From Annulohypoxylon bovei var. microspora (lineage: Eukaryota; Ascomycota; Sordariomycetes; Xylariales; Hypoxylaceae), in contig MU405304.1 of NCBI GenBank assembly GCA_022836615.1, positions 88,872 to 152,871 of the forward strand: DNA of 64,000 nucleotides, read 5' to 3'. The notes beneath the pieces were generated by a model. The model was not told where the DNA came from, did not search any database, and saw only the letters and a program-made list of their open reading frames with translations. The position numbers and the translations under genes are program-made. Shown here piece by piece: positions 1 to 12,690 of the stretch. Numbering within the stretch: position 1 is the stretch's first letter; the number at the start of each line of letters is the position of its first letter.

Positions 1-1189
1 GAGTCCGCCATGCGACGCAGCTCGCCGGCCCAGGGATGCCTGCGGCCAAGGTAATCCATAAAGGATTCGAACTCGTCCCACTCGGCAAATGTAGAGATTT
101 GCCGTTCCAAGATGGGCTTTTGGAGGTCGACGTTGGGCGCGCTGTCGATCCGGAAGATGACCATTCTCAGGCGCATGAATACGAACTGTCCGGGCGTTTA
201 GTATATGTAGCCACAAAGCATAAGCAGACATCGGTGAACTTACCACCAGCGCCAAGGAGAAAATGTCCGAAGGCTTGCCCACGGCGCCCTGAACGTGCGC
301 CTCCGGGCTGCGCCAGAACTGGTTGCCGACCTGAAGCCCGCGAAGAGCTTGTCCAGGCGGGATGTGAGTCGAATCCTCCAAGTCGGACAGCTGAACGCGG
401 TCTACGACGAGTCCTTCTGGGGTTTCACGATAGTCGATCATTATGTTGTTGGCTTTGATGTCTTGAAACGCCACGTCAGCAAAAATCCGAGCTTAAGTCC
501 GATGGGACGAAACTCACCTAAATGAGCGATGTTCTGGTCGTGCAGAGCAGAGAGTCCTCGGAGAGTATCTCGGAGTACGCGCTTCTGCATTGGTAGGGAC
601 AAGTTCTTGAAGGCGAAGTTGAGTAGATGGTCCGTCATGTACTCATTGACGAACATCTTCTGGTCCGGGACAGTGTCCCGGAGCGCCCGTAAGTAAGGCG
701 AATGATTGAACCTGAGCTGCAGAGGAAGCGCATAGTTGTATTCATTTTCAAATAGACTCTTCAAAACGAACATCTTCTCATTCGCTCTGTAAAAGTGTTA
801 GGCGTTAAGTCCGAAGGACCCCACATGGGCGGCGACAAAGGGAAAACAACGTCATTTCAGTGGGGTTTTTCTTTTTTTCGGGTTTCTTACCTGGCGAGAT
901 AGACCTGACGGTCTCGTCTGTCCTGCAGAACATTCTCGATAGTGTACTCGCGACCAGAATATCCCTTCAGAATAACACCCGGTTCGAATTGCTGGCCATG
1001 AGGGAAATGGTTGACACTATGCGGAATAGTGCTGGCCTTGCGAATGTTACCTCCGAGATGAGCTCCGGAGCTGCTGTGAGATGATGTAGTGAATAATTGG
1101 GCACGGCCAAGTCTAGAAAGGGGTTGTTTGAGCGCGGTCAAAGCTGCCGAAGAAACGGCGCTGCCGCGCATGGTATCTCGATAAAGCAA
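1..1189 (-). CDS. Protein kinase-like protein, 5' part (3' end outside window)
   Basis: Four exons assemble in one frame on the minus strand: 1189-891, 786-518, 461-244 and 185 to beyond position 1. All introns are GT-AG. The N terminus (MRGSAVSSAAL...) is basic and Ser/Ala-rich, like a mitochondrial presequence. A protein-kinase fold follows: the VxK lysine lies in FVLK, the catalytic loop is HLDIKANN (Asp and Asn present, created across the 518/461 splice), and a SDLED stretch stands where DFG is expected. The text then runs through RSPEA to the edge. The catalytic residues argue for a kinase, but the DFG replacement makes activity uncertain. The second Met, seven codons in (MRGS), is an alternative start. 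The family is not recognised beyond kinase-like. Confidence 0.75.
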
Positions 1190-2599
1190 AAGAAGAACAC
1201 AAAAATCCGAATTAAAAAAAGAAAGGGGTTATGAACGTGATAATCCGAATCGCGTTCTTTTGTTTATCGTCGATGAAGAGTTAAAAAAAGACGTATTGAA
1301 AATGTCGCAAGCTGAGAAAGATGCGAAAGGCGCACACCGAGTTTGTTGAAACGCTGCAGTGAAAGGGAACCCTTGCTGCCCTGGCGACCTTACTAATTGT
1401 TGTATTTGCTGTCCGCCAATGGTACCCACTCGCCTCGCTCACGTGGCAAAGTCACCGACACCGACGAAATTACTGTATGGTCAGGTTGATGCGTACTGTA
1501 GGGTCCTTGTTGTACAGTAAAATTAACAGTGCAAACAACTTATTCGCACGTAGCCCACGATGTCGAGGTAATTTGCATGCAGTTCGTTTTAAGAATCGAT
1601 AAGTCTGAGTTCGAGAATTGATGACGGATATGTTAGGGCTATTAATATAGAATCTATTAGGCTGGGTTAGGCATGATAAAATATTATTTTTGAAGAATCT
1701 GATCGCGACAAATTGAATTCACTGGAACATTGAATGCACATACCAATCAATCGATATGTACCTCTTTTAGTTCATGGCTTGAGCTTGGTAGTGGCGCTTG
1801 TATTGAAAATCAAAGGGCATCCCCTGGATTTACTGAACTTTACAGAATACCTCCTGGGTAAAACCATTCAACTTTTCAACTTTAAGGTTCCAACTTTATC
1901 TTTTTTTTCTTCAGCTGAAAGGCACTTAGATTCAATGACAGCCATTGACTATTTCACGTTTTTTTCAGTTGGCTGTTAGCTGTTGGCTTTATGCAACATG
2001 TGCTTTAAGTCGCAGGACACGTTTAGGTACCAAGTCACTTACCTACAATGATTCGTGTTGCAAATATCTCATCACATTTAACCCCCACGCGCAAGCACAC
2101 ACAAGCACATACACACGAAAAGCCTCACAGCGACGCAGTGGCGTTATCTTATTGACATAGGCACACCTACTCAATTCCGAAATTTAGTCTAAAACGATAC
2201 CAGATGAATAAATATGTACTCTCACTATACCTTAAGCTACCGCCTATCGATATAGCAATTTAGAATCGAAGCAGCATAGGACACGCCGAACACACAGACA
2301 TGAATCGATGGATAGGTAGGTAGGTATGAAAAGACACCTTTGTCCAGGCACTTTTATTTTTATCCCTCCCTCCCAACGACCCAATCCTGCGCACCCAGCG
2401 CGTCCCGCCGTCTATCCCCCCAAGCCCGGTCTAAAAAAGGTACAAAGGAAAAAAATCCTGCGGAATCCTCCAATGAACCCTCGCCCATCCCCATCCACCT
2501 TTAATCCTACACCCTGATTATGTATTGTACATCGCGAAGGGGATCGCCGCAACAATGCTTTGCTCGATGGGTGGTACCTGGGTAGGTACGTCACGTCCC
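1190..2599. other. Intergenic, no supported gene
   Basis: Low-complexity fungal intergenic DNA between two minus-strand genes. It includes TAGGTAGGTAGGTA at about 2311-2325 and a CA-rich stretch near 2090-2115. Short ORFs (for example 1734-1979) have no recognisable domain, splice context or codon pattern. Confidence 0.6.
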
Positions 2600-3427
2600 T
2601 TAGTTGGCCTCCTGGACCACGCGAGGCACCTCCTGGAGGACCTGGCGCGCGCGCTGGGGCACGGCGGTGCGCTCCGGGGGGTGGGGGCGCCCCGTGTGGT
2701 GAGGACGTCCCGTGTGGTGAGGGAAGCCGCCGCTGGGGTGCGGGTGGTGCGGGTGCGGGTGCTCGGTGTGGTGGGGCCGGCGGGTGTGGGTATGGAAGTT
2801 GCTACCACTGTGATGAGGAGGCCAGTGGGCCGGGTCGGGGTTTCCCTCGGCGCGCTTCTGGATGTCGCCGCTAGCTTCGGCTGCGACGGTGGTGGTGGTG
2901 CTTGAGGAGTGGCTCTTATGGTGGGGAGGGGGCGAGTGATGGTGAGGACCGCCTGTGGGGTGAGGCCCGTGGGTGGTACCGGTGCCGTGTCCCCAAGGCT
3001 TGTGGTGCTTCTCGTCACCCCCGAAGGTGTGAAGGCCGGTGGGCTGCGAGTGATGGTGCTCGGTGTGATGGCCGGTGTGGTGGTGGCCGGTAGAGTGAGC
3101 GTGCCCACTGTGGTGGCTAGTGTGGTGGGAGTGGTGACCCGTGGAATGAGCATGTCCAGAATGATGATGCTCCTCATCTCTCGCCCATAGACCATTGTCC
3201 TCAGCATGACGCGGGCCTCCGGTGTGATGCGGTGGCCAGCTTCCGGTGTGGTGAGGCGGCCAGCTGTGGTGTGAAAATCCACCGCTTGGGTGAGGCCAAC
3301 CGCCGGTAGGGTGTGGCCATCGGGTGTGCGAAACGGACGTGTGAGAGTGATGCTCGTCCGCGTACGGAGCCGCAGAAGCTCCTTGGAACGAGGCGGCTGC
3401 CGCCAACACAGCAACGAAAGAACGCAT
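2600..3427 (-). CDS. Secreted histidine-rich repeat protein
   Basis: Single-exon ORF of 275 aa. I chose the Met at 3427 because it opens a clean signal peptide (MRSFVAVLAAAASFQGASA). An in-frame Met 30 codons upstream would bury that signal. An AT-rich TATATTT lies about 40 bases upstream. The mature chain is dominated by His, Pro, Gly, Thr and Ser in degenerate repeats such as HHTGxxHH, HSTGHHH and PHPSGGxPHH. It has no cysteines and no catalytic motif. Such composition suggests an extracellular or wall-associated protein that could bind transition metals; this is inference. The opposite strand has long ORFs over the same stretch, as expected for GC-rich repeats, but only the minus frame has a signal peptide. 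The last 30 residues are not His-rich. Confidence 0.7.
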   Translation of the reverse strand: MRSFVAVLAAAASFQGASAAPYADEHHSHTSVSHTRWPHPTGGWPHPSGGFSHHSWPPHHTGSWPPHHTGGPRHAEDNGLWARDEEHHHSGHAHSTGHHSHHTSHHSGHAHSTGHHHTGHHTEHHHSQPTGLHTFGGDEKHHKPWGHGTGTTHGPHPTGGPHHHSPPPHHKSHSSSTTTTVAAEASGDIQKRAEGNPDPAHWPPHHSGSNFHTHTRRPHHTEHPHPHHPHPSGGFPHHTGRPHHTGRPHPPERTAVPQRARQVLQEVPRVVQEAN

Positions 3428-6367
3428 GGTTGACCTGTGTTGTGTTACGACTGTCTTATGGCTGAAATATAAACGCGATGAATCGTTTGAATCGTCCTTC
3501 AAGCGTGGCGGCGTCAACAGGCCGGCTGGAGCTGCTATGGTTAGTGTACTAGTCGATGAGTTCCGGTTGATGGTAAGAGAAATCCAGACTAGAACGGAGG
3601 TCGGATCAACTCCCTTTTATGTCCCTTGATCCCTTACCAACATGTGTTGAATCGGGTAGGTACCACAACATTAGGTATTATGGCCATCTCACCTCTGGCT
3701 TGTCGGTATGGAGTCTAGGATTACATGCTGACTTCATGGTTTGCCGATCACTTTATCCTGGAGCACGCCAGATTCGATGTAGGCCGTCGTACATAACCCA
3801 GCATCGTTCGTCAAGGTACAACCAGAACGCGGCATCTGGCCACTGAGCCACGAGGTTTGACACTAGAACCTACCTACCTATCACGGCTGACAGCATCCAT
3901 CGACGTACAATAGCAGAGCTAGCTACCCTTGCCCAGGAAGTTAGCCAGGACTGATTCACTCCAGGGTCCCTTGGCCTCAAGAATATTGGAATAATAGCAT
4001 TGGGGATCACCTAATCTACAGGTAGGTAAAGATCGTCTTGTATCTAATTGCATTTTGCTCGACGAATGTGATATCAGCATTAGTGGATGGAATCAGCAAT
4101 ATTAAAAGAAAAATTAGGTAAATCGGTTGGCTGTTAACCTAGCTGACGGGATCCTGTTAGGCCACTTTAGTATCTTGATTCCTTATGATGCGTGGAGGAT
4201 CAAGCAGAGCCCCTCGGCATCGTCAATTGGTCCAGAAGGATTAAGCGATGTAGATCCAAAGCCGGTGGGGCCGTTTTTAGCTTACAAGGGTGCATATGGA
4301 CATTTCACGCAAGTTCTTAGCAGCGTGGCTTGATTCTACCTTGATTAACACTGCTTAGATTTAGACGACAGGCTAGGACTTGGACTTTTGATCGATATCG
4401 ACAATGACGGAATAAACGATAATTATAAATATTTTTATATATTTACATAATAACAATGGTCTTATTGTGCGTAAAGTACCAGGCAAGGGAATATGGTCTT
4501 ACTGAGGTATGTAGAGGTTGGTTGTTTTATCGCGTCTACATGACCAATAAGATACAACACTTGAAGTCCTGTTTCTCTCATCCAAGATACATAGGTAGAT
4601 GGGCAACATGCCTTGTACTATTTAAAGATCCGATGTTTCAGGGATGTTCTTTTAGTAGAAACGCCTCTGACGGGTACCTACTTAGGTAGGTAGGTACTAT
4701 GTAATAAATGCAAGCCAGCATCCTAGTGGCTATCTGCCGATCTTAAACATATTCAATGGCCTCGTCGCTGCTCATAAAAACGTTTACACATATTGCGATT
4801 GAAGCGAAATTATCAAATCATGCTAGGTTTCATACAACATTACCCGTACAGATCTGAAGGAGAAGAGGTGTCGAACGAATTATTCTATCTGAATATGAAC
4901 AACCATGAGGTAGAAAGGACATCGATTCTCTATACATATGTATCTATCAAAGTCTAGCAAAATGATGTTCGTTACAAATACGGTTCAGATATAATAACGT
5001 GACAACGTATGCCGGAAAGGCGATGAATGGTAGGATGATATTCAGGTAGGGCCAAAAACAAGCTTTCTTGTACCTTGCCATAAATCCTTGGCGCCTCCTT
5101 TTCTGGGTCGCATCCTTCTAGCTACCGGTAGATTCCAGCATCATAATGGATAGCTACTAGTTAAATGGTAATAGCATGCCGCTACATTGGGAAGTCTATT
5201 GCGAAAGCCGCACATGCCTCGATACATAGTAGTAAGAGCTGACATGAGACGACCTGTGCAACGACCGCGCAACAATACACAACCGCTTTTGTGGTTACTT
5301 GGATGCAAGATCTACAATTGAGGTGACGCCGCAGCCACAACGTCGTAGGGTCACGTCAGCCGCTGACGAGCATTGTACCGATTGAGATTTGGCGCGGTCG
5401 ATCTTTGCTCAATGAAGAGGGCACACGGTGTTGACATTTTTCTATTTCTAGCTAAATAGCAATTACTAAAAACGTACCTGCATGTCAGAAGATCCCTTTG
5501 GTGTTGAACCAATTTCTATGATCTGGTTAACTTAGGTAACTAACTCAAATCTAATAATTGAATCGAGATGCGAAGACTTCAATAAGGGCACATGGTGCGT
5601 AAAGTGCGGATCTAGCTGTTCAGCAATTCGCTGAGACCGAGACATAAAATGCGCGATTTGTAGCAGGCATAAAGCCATGTGCTTACCTGAGATGTGTATG
5701 GCGTGCCTAGAAAGACACGCAAACCAGTAATCCGGTGTAACCTTGAGTTCGAATAGCTACCTACTATCGAACATTCATGAATGCCGACTAGGGATCCCGT
5801 TTATTCGTCTGCCGGACTCGTGGACGTGCAGTCAGAATCTTAAACAAAAGACCCCCACACGGCATCGATTCTATGTGTTTTCATTTTTGCCGTAAATTTG
5901 AGGGTTTTCGTGTCCTAGACTACGTGATTCGTATATAGAGAATGTCTTAAGATCTATAACTTTGATAGTCCTAAGCTATACCAATATCATCTACCTACCT
6001 AATTCAAGGAACCCCTGATTTGGTAAAACTTCCAAATCTCATCACAAACGTAGAGACTAGGAAACTAGGTTAAGAATGCATTATAAGAGTTAATCAAGAA
6101 ATAACTATCTCGGCAACACTGGAATGATATAGATATGTACTAACTACATCAACTATGCATAACGAGACCCCCTTTTCACGATCTAATGGTGAAGCCTAGG
6201 TATATGAATTGTTGCAGCATGCCGACTTCTAAGTATCGGAAATATAACGAAACTCGCAACCGGTGATCTTATAGCACGATTCGAACTAATCAGAGACAGA
6301 TGCTAACTTCGGCATTATAATGCTATCGGAACTCGTTCTCGATTGAAAGTCTGCCCTCAACTTAAAA
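3428..6367. other. Intergenic, no supported gene
   Basis: About 2.9 kb left of the retrotransposon island. It has many stops in all frames and TAGGTAGG-type microsatellites (near 3870 and 4682-4697). I see no domain, tRNA or splice-linked ORF. It appears mostly unaffected by RIP. Confidence 0.6.
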
Positions 6368-6372
6368 CAAAG
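6368..6372. repeat. Left target site duplication CAAAG
   Basis: Identical to 35629-35633 directly outside the opposite LTR. This is the 5-bp duplication expected for LTR retrotransposon integration, and it shows the two outer LTRs belong to one insertion event. Confidence 0.85.
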
Positions 6373-6577
6373 TGTCAAATATCAGATGACTAAGGTGGGG
6401 AGATTGTAGCGATCATCGGGCCGGTTCATCCGTAAAAGATTAAGCCCTTAGTTATAACCACGTAATCGTGAAATATTGCCTTTTTTAACCATAATAATAA
6501 TAATTTAATTAATTAATTTTTTTTATTATTAACCATAAATTACGTATTTAGTAATTTATCCCCATTTTCGTGTAATA
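6373..6577 (+). repeat. Left (5') LTR of the outer Copia element
   Basis: 205 bp, aligning without gaps at the landmarks compared to 35424-35628. Differences are mostly C/T and G/A transitions, and its TGACA end reads TAATA. The left half is lightly mutated; from about 6480 inward it becomes strongly AT-rich, marking the RIP boundary. Confidence 0.88.
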
Positions 6578-7909
6578 ATTAAAAGTTTTATACGTTATAA
6601 AATTTAAATTATATTTAATTATTAAAGTTATATAAAAATATTATAAAAATTATATAATTTATATAATTTTAATTATTTTTTTATTTAAAAAAGGTTTTTA
6701 TTATAATAATAATATTATTATTTAAAAAAGAAATATTTTTTAACGGTTTTAAAAATTAAAAATTTTAATTTAAAACATTTAAATCGTTAATTATAATTAA
6801 TTAATTATAATTTAATATTAATTTCGATAATTTAATTTAAAAAATTAAATTTATTAAATTTATTATTATAAATTACTTTAAACGGGTTATACGTTTTAAT
6901 GTATTAATTAATAACATTCGTAATTAATTAATTATTATTAATAAATTAAATTTAAATATTATGGATTTTTATAATTAACTTTTAACCGTTTTTAAAATAA
7001 TAATCATTAATAAATTTAATTATTAATTAAATTTATTATTATATAAAAAAAAAATATAAAAATTTAATTAATAAATTAAATGATTTAACGTAATGGTTAC
7101 GTGCTTGGTCCGCTTTTATTACGATAATTTTCCGTAATAAAAAAAAAGGGTTCGAATTTTTTAATTATTATTAATTTTAACGGGTTTTTAAACATGCATT
7201 TTAATAAAATTAAACTTTATAATTTTATAATAATAAAAAAACGCTTAAATAATAATGTTATTTAAACGTAAACTAAGCTTAAATCCTTTAAAAAACCAAG
7301 CATTTTAAAAGGGTTATTATTTTTAAAATCGTTAAAATTATTATTATTATACTTTTAACGATTCGGGAATAAATCGTTAATAATTCGAATAATAATAAAA
7401 AGATTATTTTATTTTAATAAATTACATTAATAAAATAAAAGGTATACCGCCACTTTATATCCACTTTTCTTAAAAACGGCGACTTAATAATACGTAAATG
7501 AAATTACAACGTAACGCAAATAATCCGACATCGTAAATAACATTTAATTTACTTTAAAATAAACCATATTATAAAAACCTTTTAATTTAATTAAAAGCAA
7601 AAAATAACCCCTTTAAAAAGTTACGGCTTTAAATATTATATGGTAAAGTATAATTAAAGAAAAATTTAAAAAAAAAAAAAAAAAAGGTTATAATTATAAT
7701 ATAAAAAACTAAAATTAATTATAAAAAAATAAAAGGTTTTTCATTTCGGTTATTATAAAGTTTTCTTTTTATTTTTTAATAAAATAAATATATAAATTTA
7801 TTTATAATAAAAGAAATATAATATATAACCGGCGGAACGTTATTTTAATTATACGAATATTTATTTATAATAATTCCGTATATTATGTAATTAAGAAATA
7901 ATTATGTAT

Positions 7910-8166
7910 TGTTTTAAAACAAGGTTTTAAACACTTGGAAAACTAATTATAATAATAATTATATTATTAATATATTAAAACGTTAAGAACAATATGTTAA
8001 AATGCGTTAATTAATGAAAAAAGAATTAATAAATATTAAAAACTAATAATTTAAAGTGAAAAAATATATGATTATGGAAAAAGGTTATAACCGAAGGCTT
8101 ATAATTTAAATATAAAATATATGAGAAATTATGTAATTAAAAACGAAAATATTTTATTTTATAATA
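7910..8166 (-). repeat. 3' LTR of Gypsy element 1
   Basis: 257 bp; the right end is TATTAT and the left end TTTTAAAACA on the reverse strand. Same length and layout as the other three copies. The reverse-strand sequence just inside it is A-rich and fits a polypurine tract. Confidence 0.8.
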
Positions 8167-9146
8167 ACTTTTTTTTAAATATACGGCGATAATAATTATT
8201 ATATTATTTATAATAAAAACTTTTGTTATTAATAATGATTATAAGTAATTTAAAGCGATTAAATTAATTCGGGTGTTTTATTAATTAAAAAGTGGGTTTT
8301 AAGTTTTAATTAAAATACTTTATTATTTAATTTATTTAATTTTATAAAATCTCCGTTTTTTTTTAATTTAATAACCAAAGCTTAATAAAATTCTTTAATA
8401 CCCGGTTTTAAAGCTTTTAATCGTTTATTTATTTCATTTATTTAATTAAGATATATTTTTCATTTTAATTAATTATAAAATAATATAAGTTATGGTTTAT
8501 TAATAACATTTTTTTAAAAATTAATAACTTATATATAAAGCGTTAACGCCATTCCTTATTAATATTTAATAATTTTAATAAAATTAATCGTAAAAATTAA
8601 ATTATAATTAAGGTTTAATAAATGGTCGTATTTATTTAAGTTCCTCGTATTATTTTTTAAATGTTTAAAAACTCGGGTTTTCCGGTATAAAAGCTTTTAA
8701 TTAACGTTTTTCTTTTTTTTCTCCGATTAAAGATTAAGAAATAAGTTTAAATTAGGTTTTACCGGTTTAGATTTATTAATTGGTTTAAATTAAAAGCTTA
8801 ATGTTTTTTTTAAAGTTTTAAATAATAAGTTTCGGGCTTTTCTTCGTTTTTTTATAAGGTCCGTTAAAAATGTTTTCTTTATTTTAATTAATATTTTTAC
8901 ATAATTTAATATAATGTTCATAAAAGCGTTTAAAACATTTTTTTAATTAAAATCTTCGTTATTAATTATCCGTAAAAAGGTTTTAAGTTTTTTAAATAAT
9001 AAATATAATATATAAATTATTTAATATTTATATAATTAAAATATGTTTTATAATAACGTTTTAATCCGGTGGAAATCTTTAAAAAGTTTTATAATTTTAA
9101 TAATATATTTATTTAAATAAATTTTATTAAAATTAATTTTTACATG

Positions 9147-9374
9147 TTATGCTTTATTTATGGTTTCATTATTTTTAAAAATATCGAATATATAAACTTT
9201 TGATTTTTTTATATTAATTAATATAATAAAAAAATGGGGTATAATGTAAATTTTTTTATTATCGTTAAAATTGCTTAAATCATAATGGGATATTAATAAA
9301 ATAAACTTTAATTTATATTTTTTAATTAAAGCAATTATTCGATTATTAAAACTTATTATAAAGTTATTTTTCAA
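9147..9374 (-). pseudogene. Remnant ORF downstream of integrase in Gypsy element 1, function unknown
   Basis: A 75-codon open frame, rare in this AT block, with a mutated counterpart on the plus strand of element 2 near 29580-29810. It lies on the element's sense strand between integrase and the 3' LTR, where most Gypsy elements have little coding sequence. The text contains IIPHFF and VYIFDIF, which weakly recalls the His and Asp regions of Ulp1/C48 cysteine proteases. The tryptophan after His and the catalytic Cys motif are not visible, so this is only a suggestion. Confidence 0.35.
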
Positions 9375-12259
9375 CGTTTAAAAAGTTTCGATTTTATAAA
9401 TTAATTTCAAGCTAAGTATATTTTTTATAATTAAAGACCACAAGGTTTTTATTAATAAAAAAATAATTATTCGTTCGCTTTAATATTATGTAAAAGCGAT
9501 TATAATACTTAATGTTATTTCATTATATTAAATTTCGTTATTAATGTTAAGTGGGATATATATTCTTCGTATTAATTCCGTGGCAAATATAAACGAGGTT
9601 AATATATCGGTTATTTTTTTATTAATCGTTATTTTTTTACTTAATTTAAAGTGAAATTCCTTTTAATTATAATAATCATTAGATTTATGTATGCTTTAAA
9701 AAAGATTTAAAATGTGGGTGTAAATGCTTGGTTTTTTACGGCGTATAAAAATTATTTTTTTTAATTTTAAATGTAATTAAAATAAGAAAATAAGTTAATT
9801 AAGATTTTTAAACGAGTTATAATAATTAATCTTACGGTTTTTATTAATTTCATTAATTATTTTATTATTTTATATGCGGTTAAAAGTAATCGTTATTTAT
9901 TTCCTTTTTTTTATAAAAATAAATTAATTCATTAAATCGTAATTAATAATGGTGGTTTCATGAATTAAAATTTTAATATATACCGTGTAATTAATTATGG
10001 CTTTTTATAAACGTTAAACCGTAATTAAAAAAGCTAAAATTAAATTATTAAATTTTATTATTAATACGAAATAATACATAAAAGAACGTTATAAAATACT
10101 CGGGATTAATGTAATATTTAAATCATTTCGTATATTAAATAATACGCCTTTTATAATCATAAATTTTATAACTTTTAAAGCGTATAAAAGTGAGGTTCAT
10201 GTTAAAAAACGGTTATAAATAAAGTTTAAAAAGATCTTTAAAACGTTAATAAAACATAATAAGTATTTTATTTTTAAAAAGTGAATAAAATTCGAATTTT
10301 TTATGAATAATTAAAGATTTATTCGGTAAAAAATATATCGTTTATAACTTTCATTAATTTTTAAACCTTATGATAAATTATGATTATTAAATCGTACACC
10401 CGATATTATTAAGGTTTTTTTATAACCTTTATTACCATTATATAAAGAATTACAAATAATTATTAAGTTAACCATTTTTAATCGAGCTTTTTTATTTATT
10501 AAAAGGGGTTCGCTTTCGGATAATTGGAATTTTATAAAAATGTTTATAAGTTTAAATTTAAATATTTTTTTAATATTTACGTTTAATAAAAAAGTTATTA
10601 ATTTTAAAGTTAATATATTTATTATTACGAAGGTATTTTATTAACCTTTTTTTCCATACGTTAATAATATTAAGCTTATGAAATTACCGTTAAAGTTTAA
10701 TATAAATAAATTCGTTTTTTTTTAGTTTAAAAATGTGGTAATAGGTGATAAGTCTTGTATTATTAATAAGCATAAATAAGTAAATAATAATTTACCTTAA
10801 TTATATTAATTATTAAGATTTAACATTTTATAAATGATTTATAACGTGGATTTTTATATTATAAAAAACATAATTATAAGTTAATATATTCGTTAAAACA
10901 TAATGAATAAAAGCTTTTAATAAATTACCGAATTATTTAAAAATTATTGTTTTTTAATTAATTAAATATTTTTGTTTTAAACGAAGCTTTTTTTCATTAA
11001 AATTCGTAATGGGGGCCCGATTAATTCGATTTTTTGTTATTTTATTAATAATAATCGTTATGTTATTAATTTATTTATTTAAATATATGGATTTTTAAAT
11101 AAAATGGTTTATTAATATTATTTAAAACGTTTTCGTAATTTAAATACGAAAATATATATAAAAATGTAGCCGTTTTTTAATTATTAATCATTATTAAAGG
11201 TTTATTAAAGGTTTTACAAGATTTATATATATTCGATTAATGTTTATTATTACGAATTTCGAAACGATAAGTTTATAAAATTACGTGTTAAAAAAAATAA
11301 AGATTTATTTATTATTAAAGATTTAACGATTAAAAATTCCTTAATTATAATATAATGGAAAAGGAATGATATTTTAAAATAAATTAAAAAACGAACGAAA
11401 TCTTTTCGTTAATTTCTCGTTAAAACGTTTTTTTATAATATAATAACGATGGTTTAAATTTAAGGTAAAAAAAAATGATAAAAAACTGGTGGAAAATTAA
11501 AATTAAAAAAAAAAACAAAAGTTTCGAAAAGGTAAATAAGGTAATAAAAAGGGAAAAGCTTATATTATTCAAGATATATAATAATTTAATTAATGTATAT
11601 TAATTTTTATTAAAGTTAAAATCGTTTTTAATGGTAATATATTTTTTTTTTCTTTTAATAAAAATGTAAATTTTTATATTTATTCTTAAATGTTATTTAT
11701 TTATTTATTAATATTTTGTTTTTTTATTAATTAACTTTTTTAAGGGATTTTCATTTAAGTTAAGAATTTATTAATTCTTAAATAATTTTAAATTTTCATA
11801 AAAAATGGGTTAAGTTTCGTTTTAATCGGGTATATTTTTATGTAAACTTATTATCCAAATATTTTTTAAAGGGTTATTAAGTTTTTAATATTTTTAAGTA
11901 TTTTTAATAAAAAGTTTTAAACGTTTTTTAAAAAAAGTAAATTTTAACGTTATGTCGTTTAATTTTTAAATCATATAACGCTTTCCATTTACGGCTTCAT
12001 TAATTAAGAATGGGTTTAATTAATTATAACATAACTTATTCTTTTGTAATAAATCGATATGGCGTGGTGTATTAAAAAAGAAAATTAAATCATTTTATTT
12101 AAAAAATTTGTTTTTCGTTTTTTTAAATATTTTTTATTTTTACGTTTTATAATTTTTCGTTTTTTCTTATTAAAAGTTTTAATTAATTAATTAAGGTTTT
12201 TTTTTTTATGTTATAATAATTATAAACGTATTATAAAAAATTCGTTTTTATTTAATATA

Positions 12260-12690
12260 GCGTTTTAATTTAAGATTTTCCAAATGGGTATAATCGTTTT
12301 AATGAATAATATAAATTTTCGTTTATATAAAATTTTGTAAAAAAAAACGCCGCTTAATTTAATAAACATTTAATTAATTTATACGATATTAAAGAAATGT
12401 TTAATTTAATTTTTATAAAATCCTTCGAAGGTTTTAAATAATCCTTTCGTAATGTCTTTATAACCGACTTCGATTTATTTTTAAGTTTCGGCAAAATACG
12501 CAAGTTTTTATTTTCTCGAAATATTAACCGTTTTACACACATTTATGAATATTCCTTTAAATTTAAGGTTTTTATTACATTTAATTTTTAATAAAATATC
12601 GTGTGTAAAATAAATTCTTTTCCGTAAGAATTTAATAACGTTATTAATTATTACGCTTTTTAATGCTTCGGTTTTTAATTAATTATTAAT
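12260..12690 (-). pseudogene. Integrase remnant of Gypsy element 1
   Basis: Includes a 62-codon open frame at 12354-12542. It is the reverse-complement counterpart of 26280-26690 in element 2, where the late integrase pattern is clearer. Boundaries are approximate, taken from matching landmarks. RIP stops interrupt the rest. Confidence 0.6.

Noticed and set aside
1734..1979. 81-codon plus ORF
   Set aside because: No domain, no splice partners, sits in low-complexity intergenic DNA.
2525..3190. Long plus-strand ORFs rich in Val, Gly and Arg opposite the histidine-rich gene
   Set aside because: They are the antisense of a GC-rich repeat; no signal peptide, domain or start context, whereas the minus frame has a signal peptide.
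4682..4697. TAGGTAGG runs as internal telomeric repeats
   Set aside because: Fungal telomeres of this group use TTAGGG; these are four-base units and occur throughout the window.
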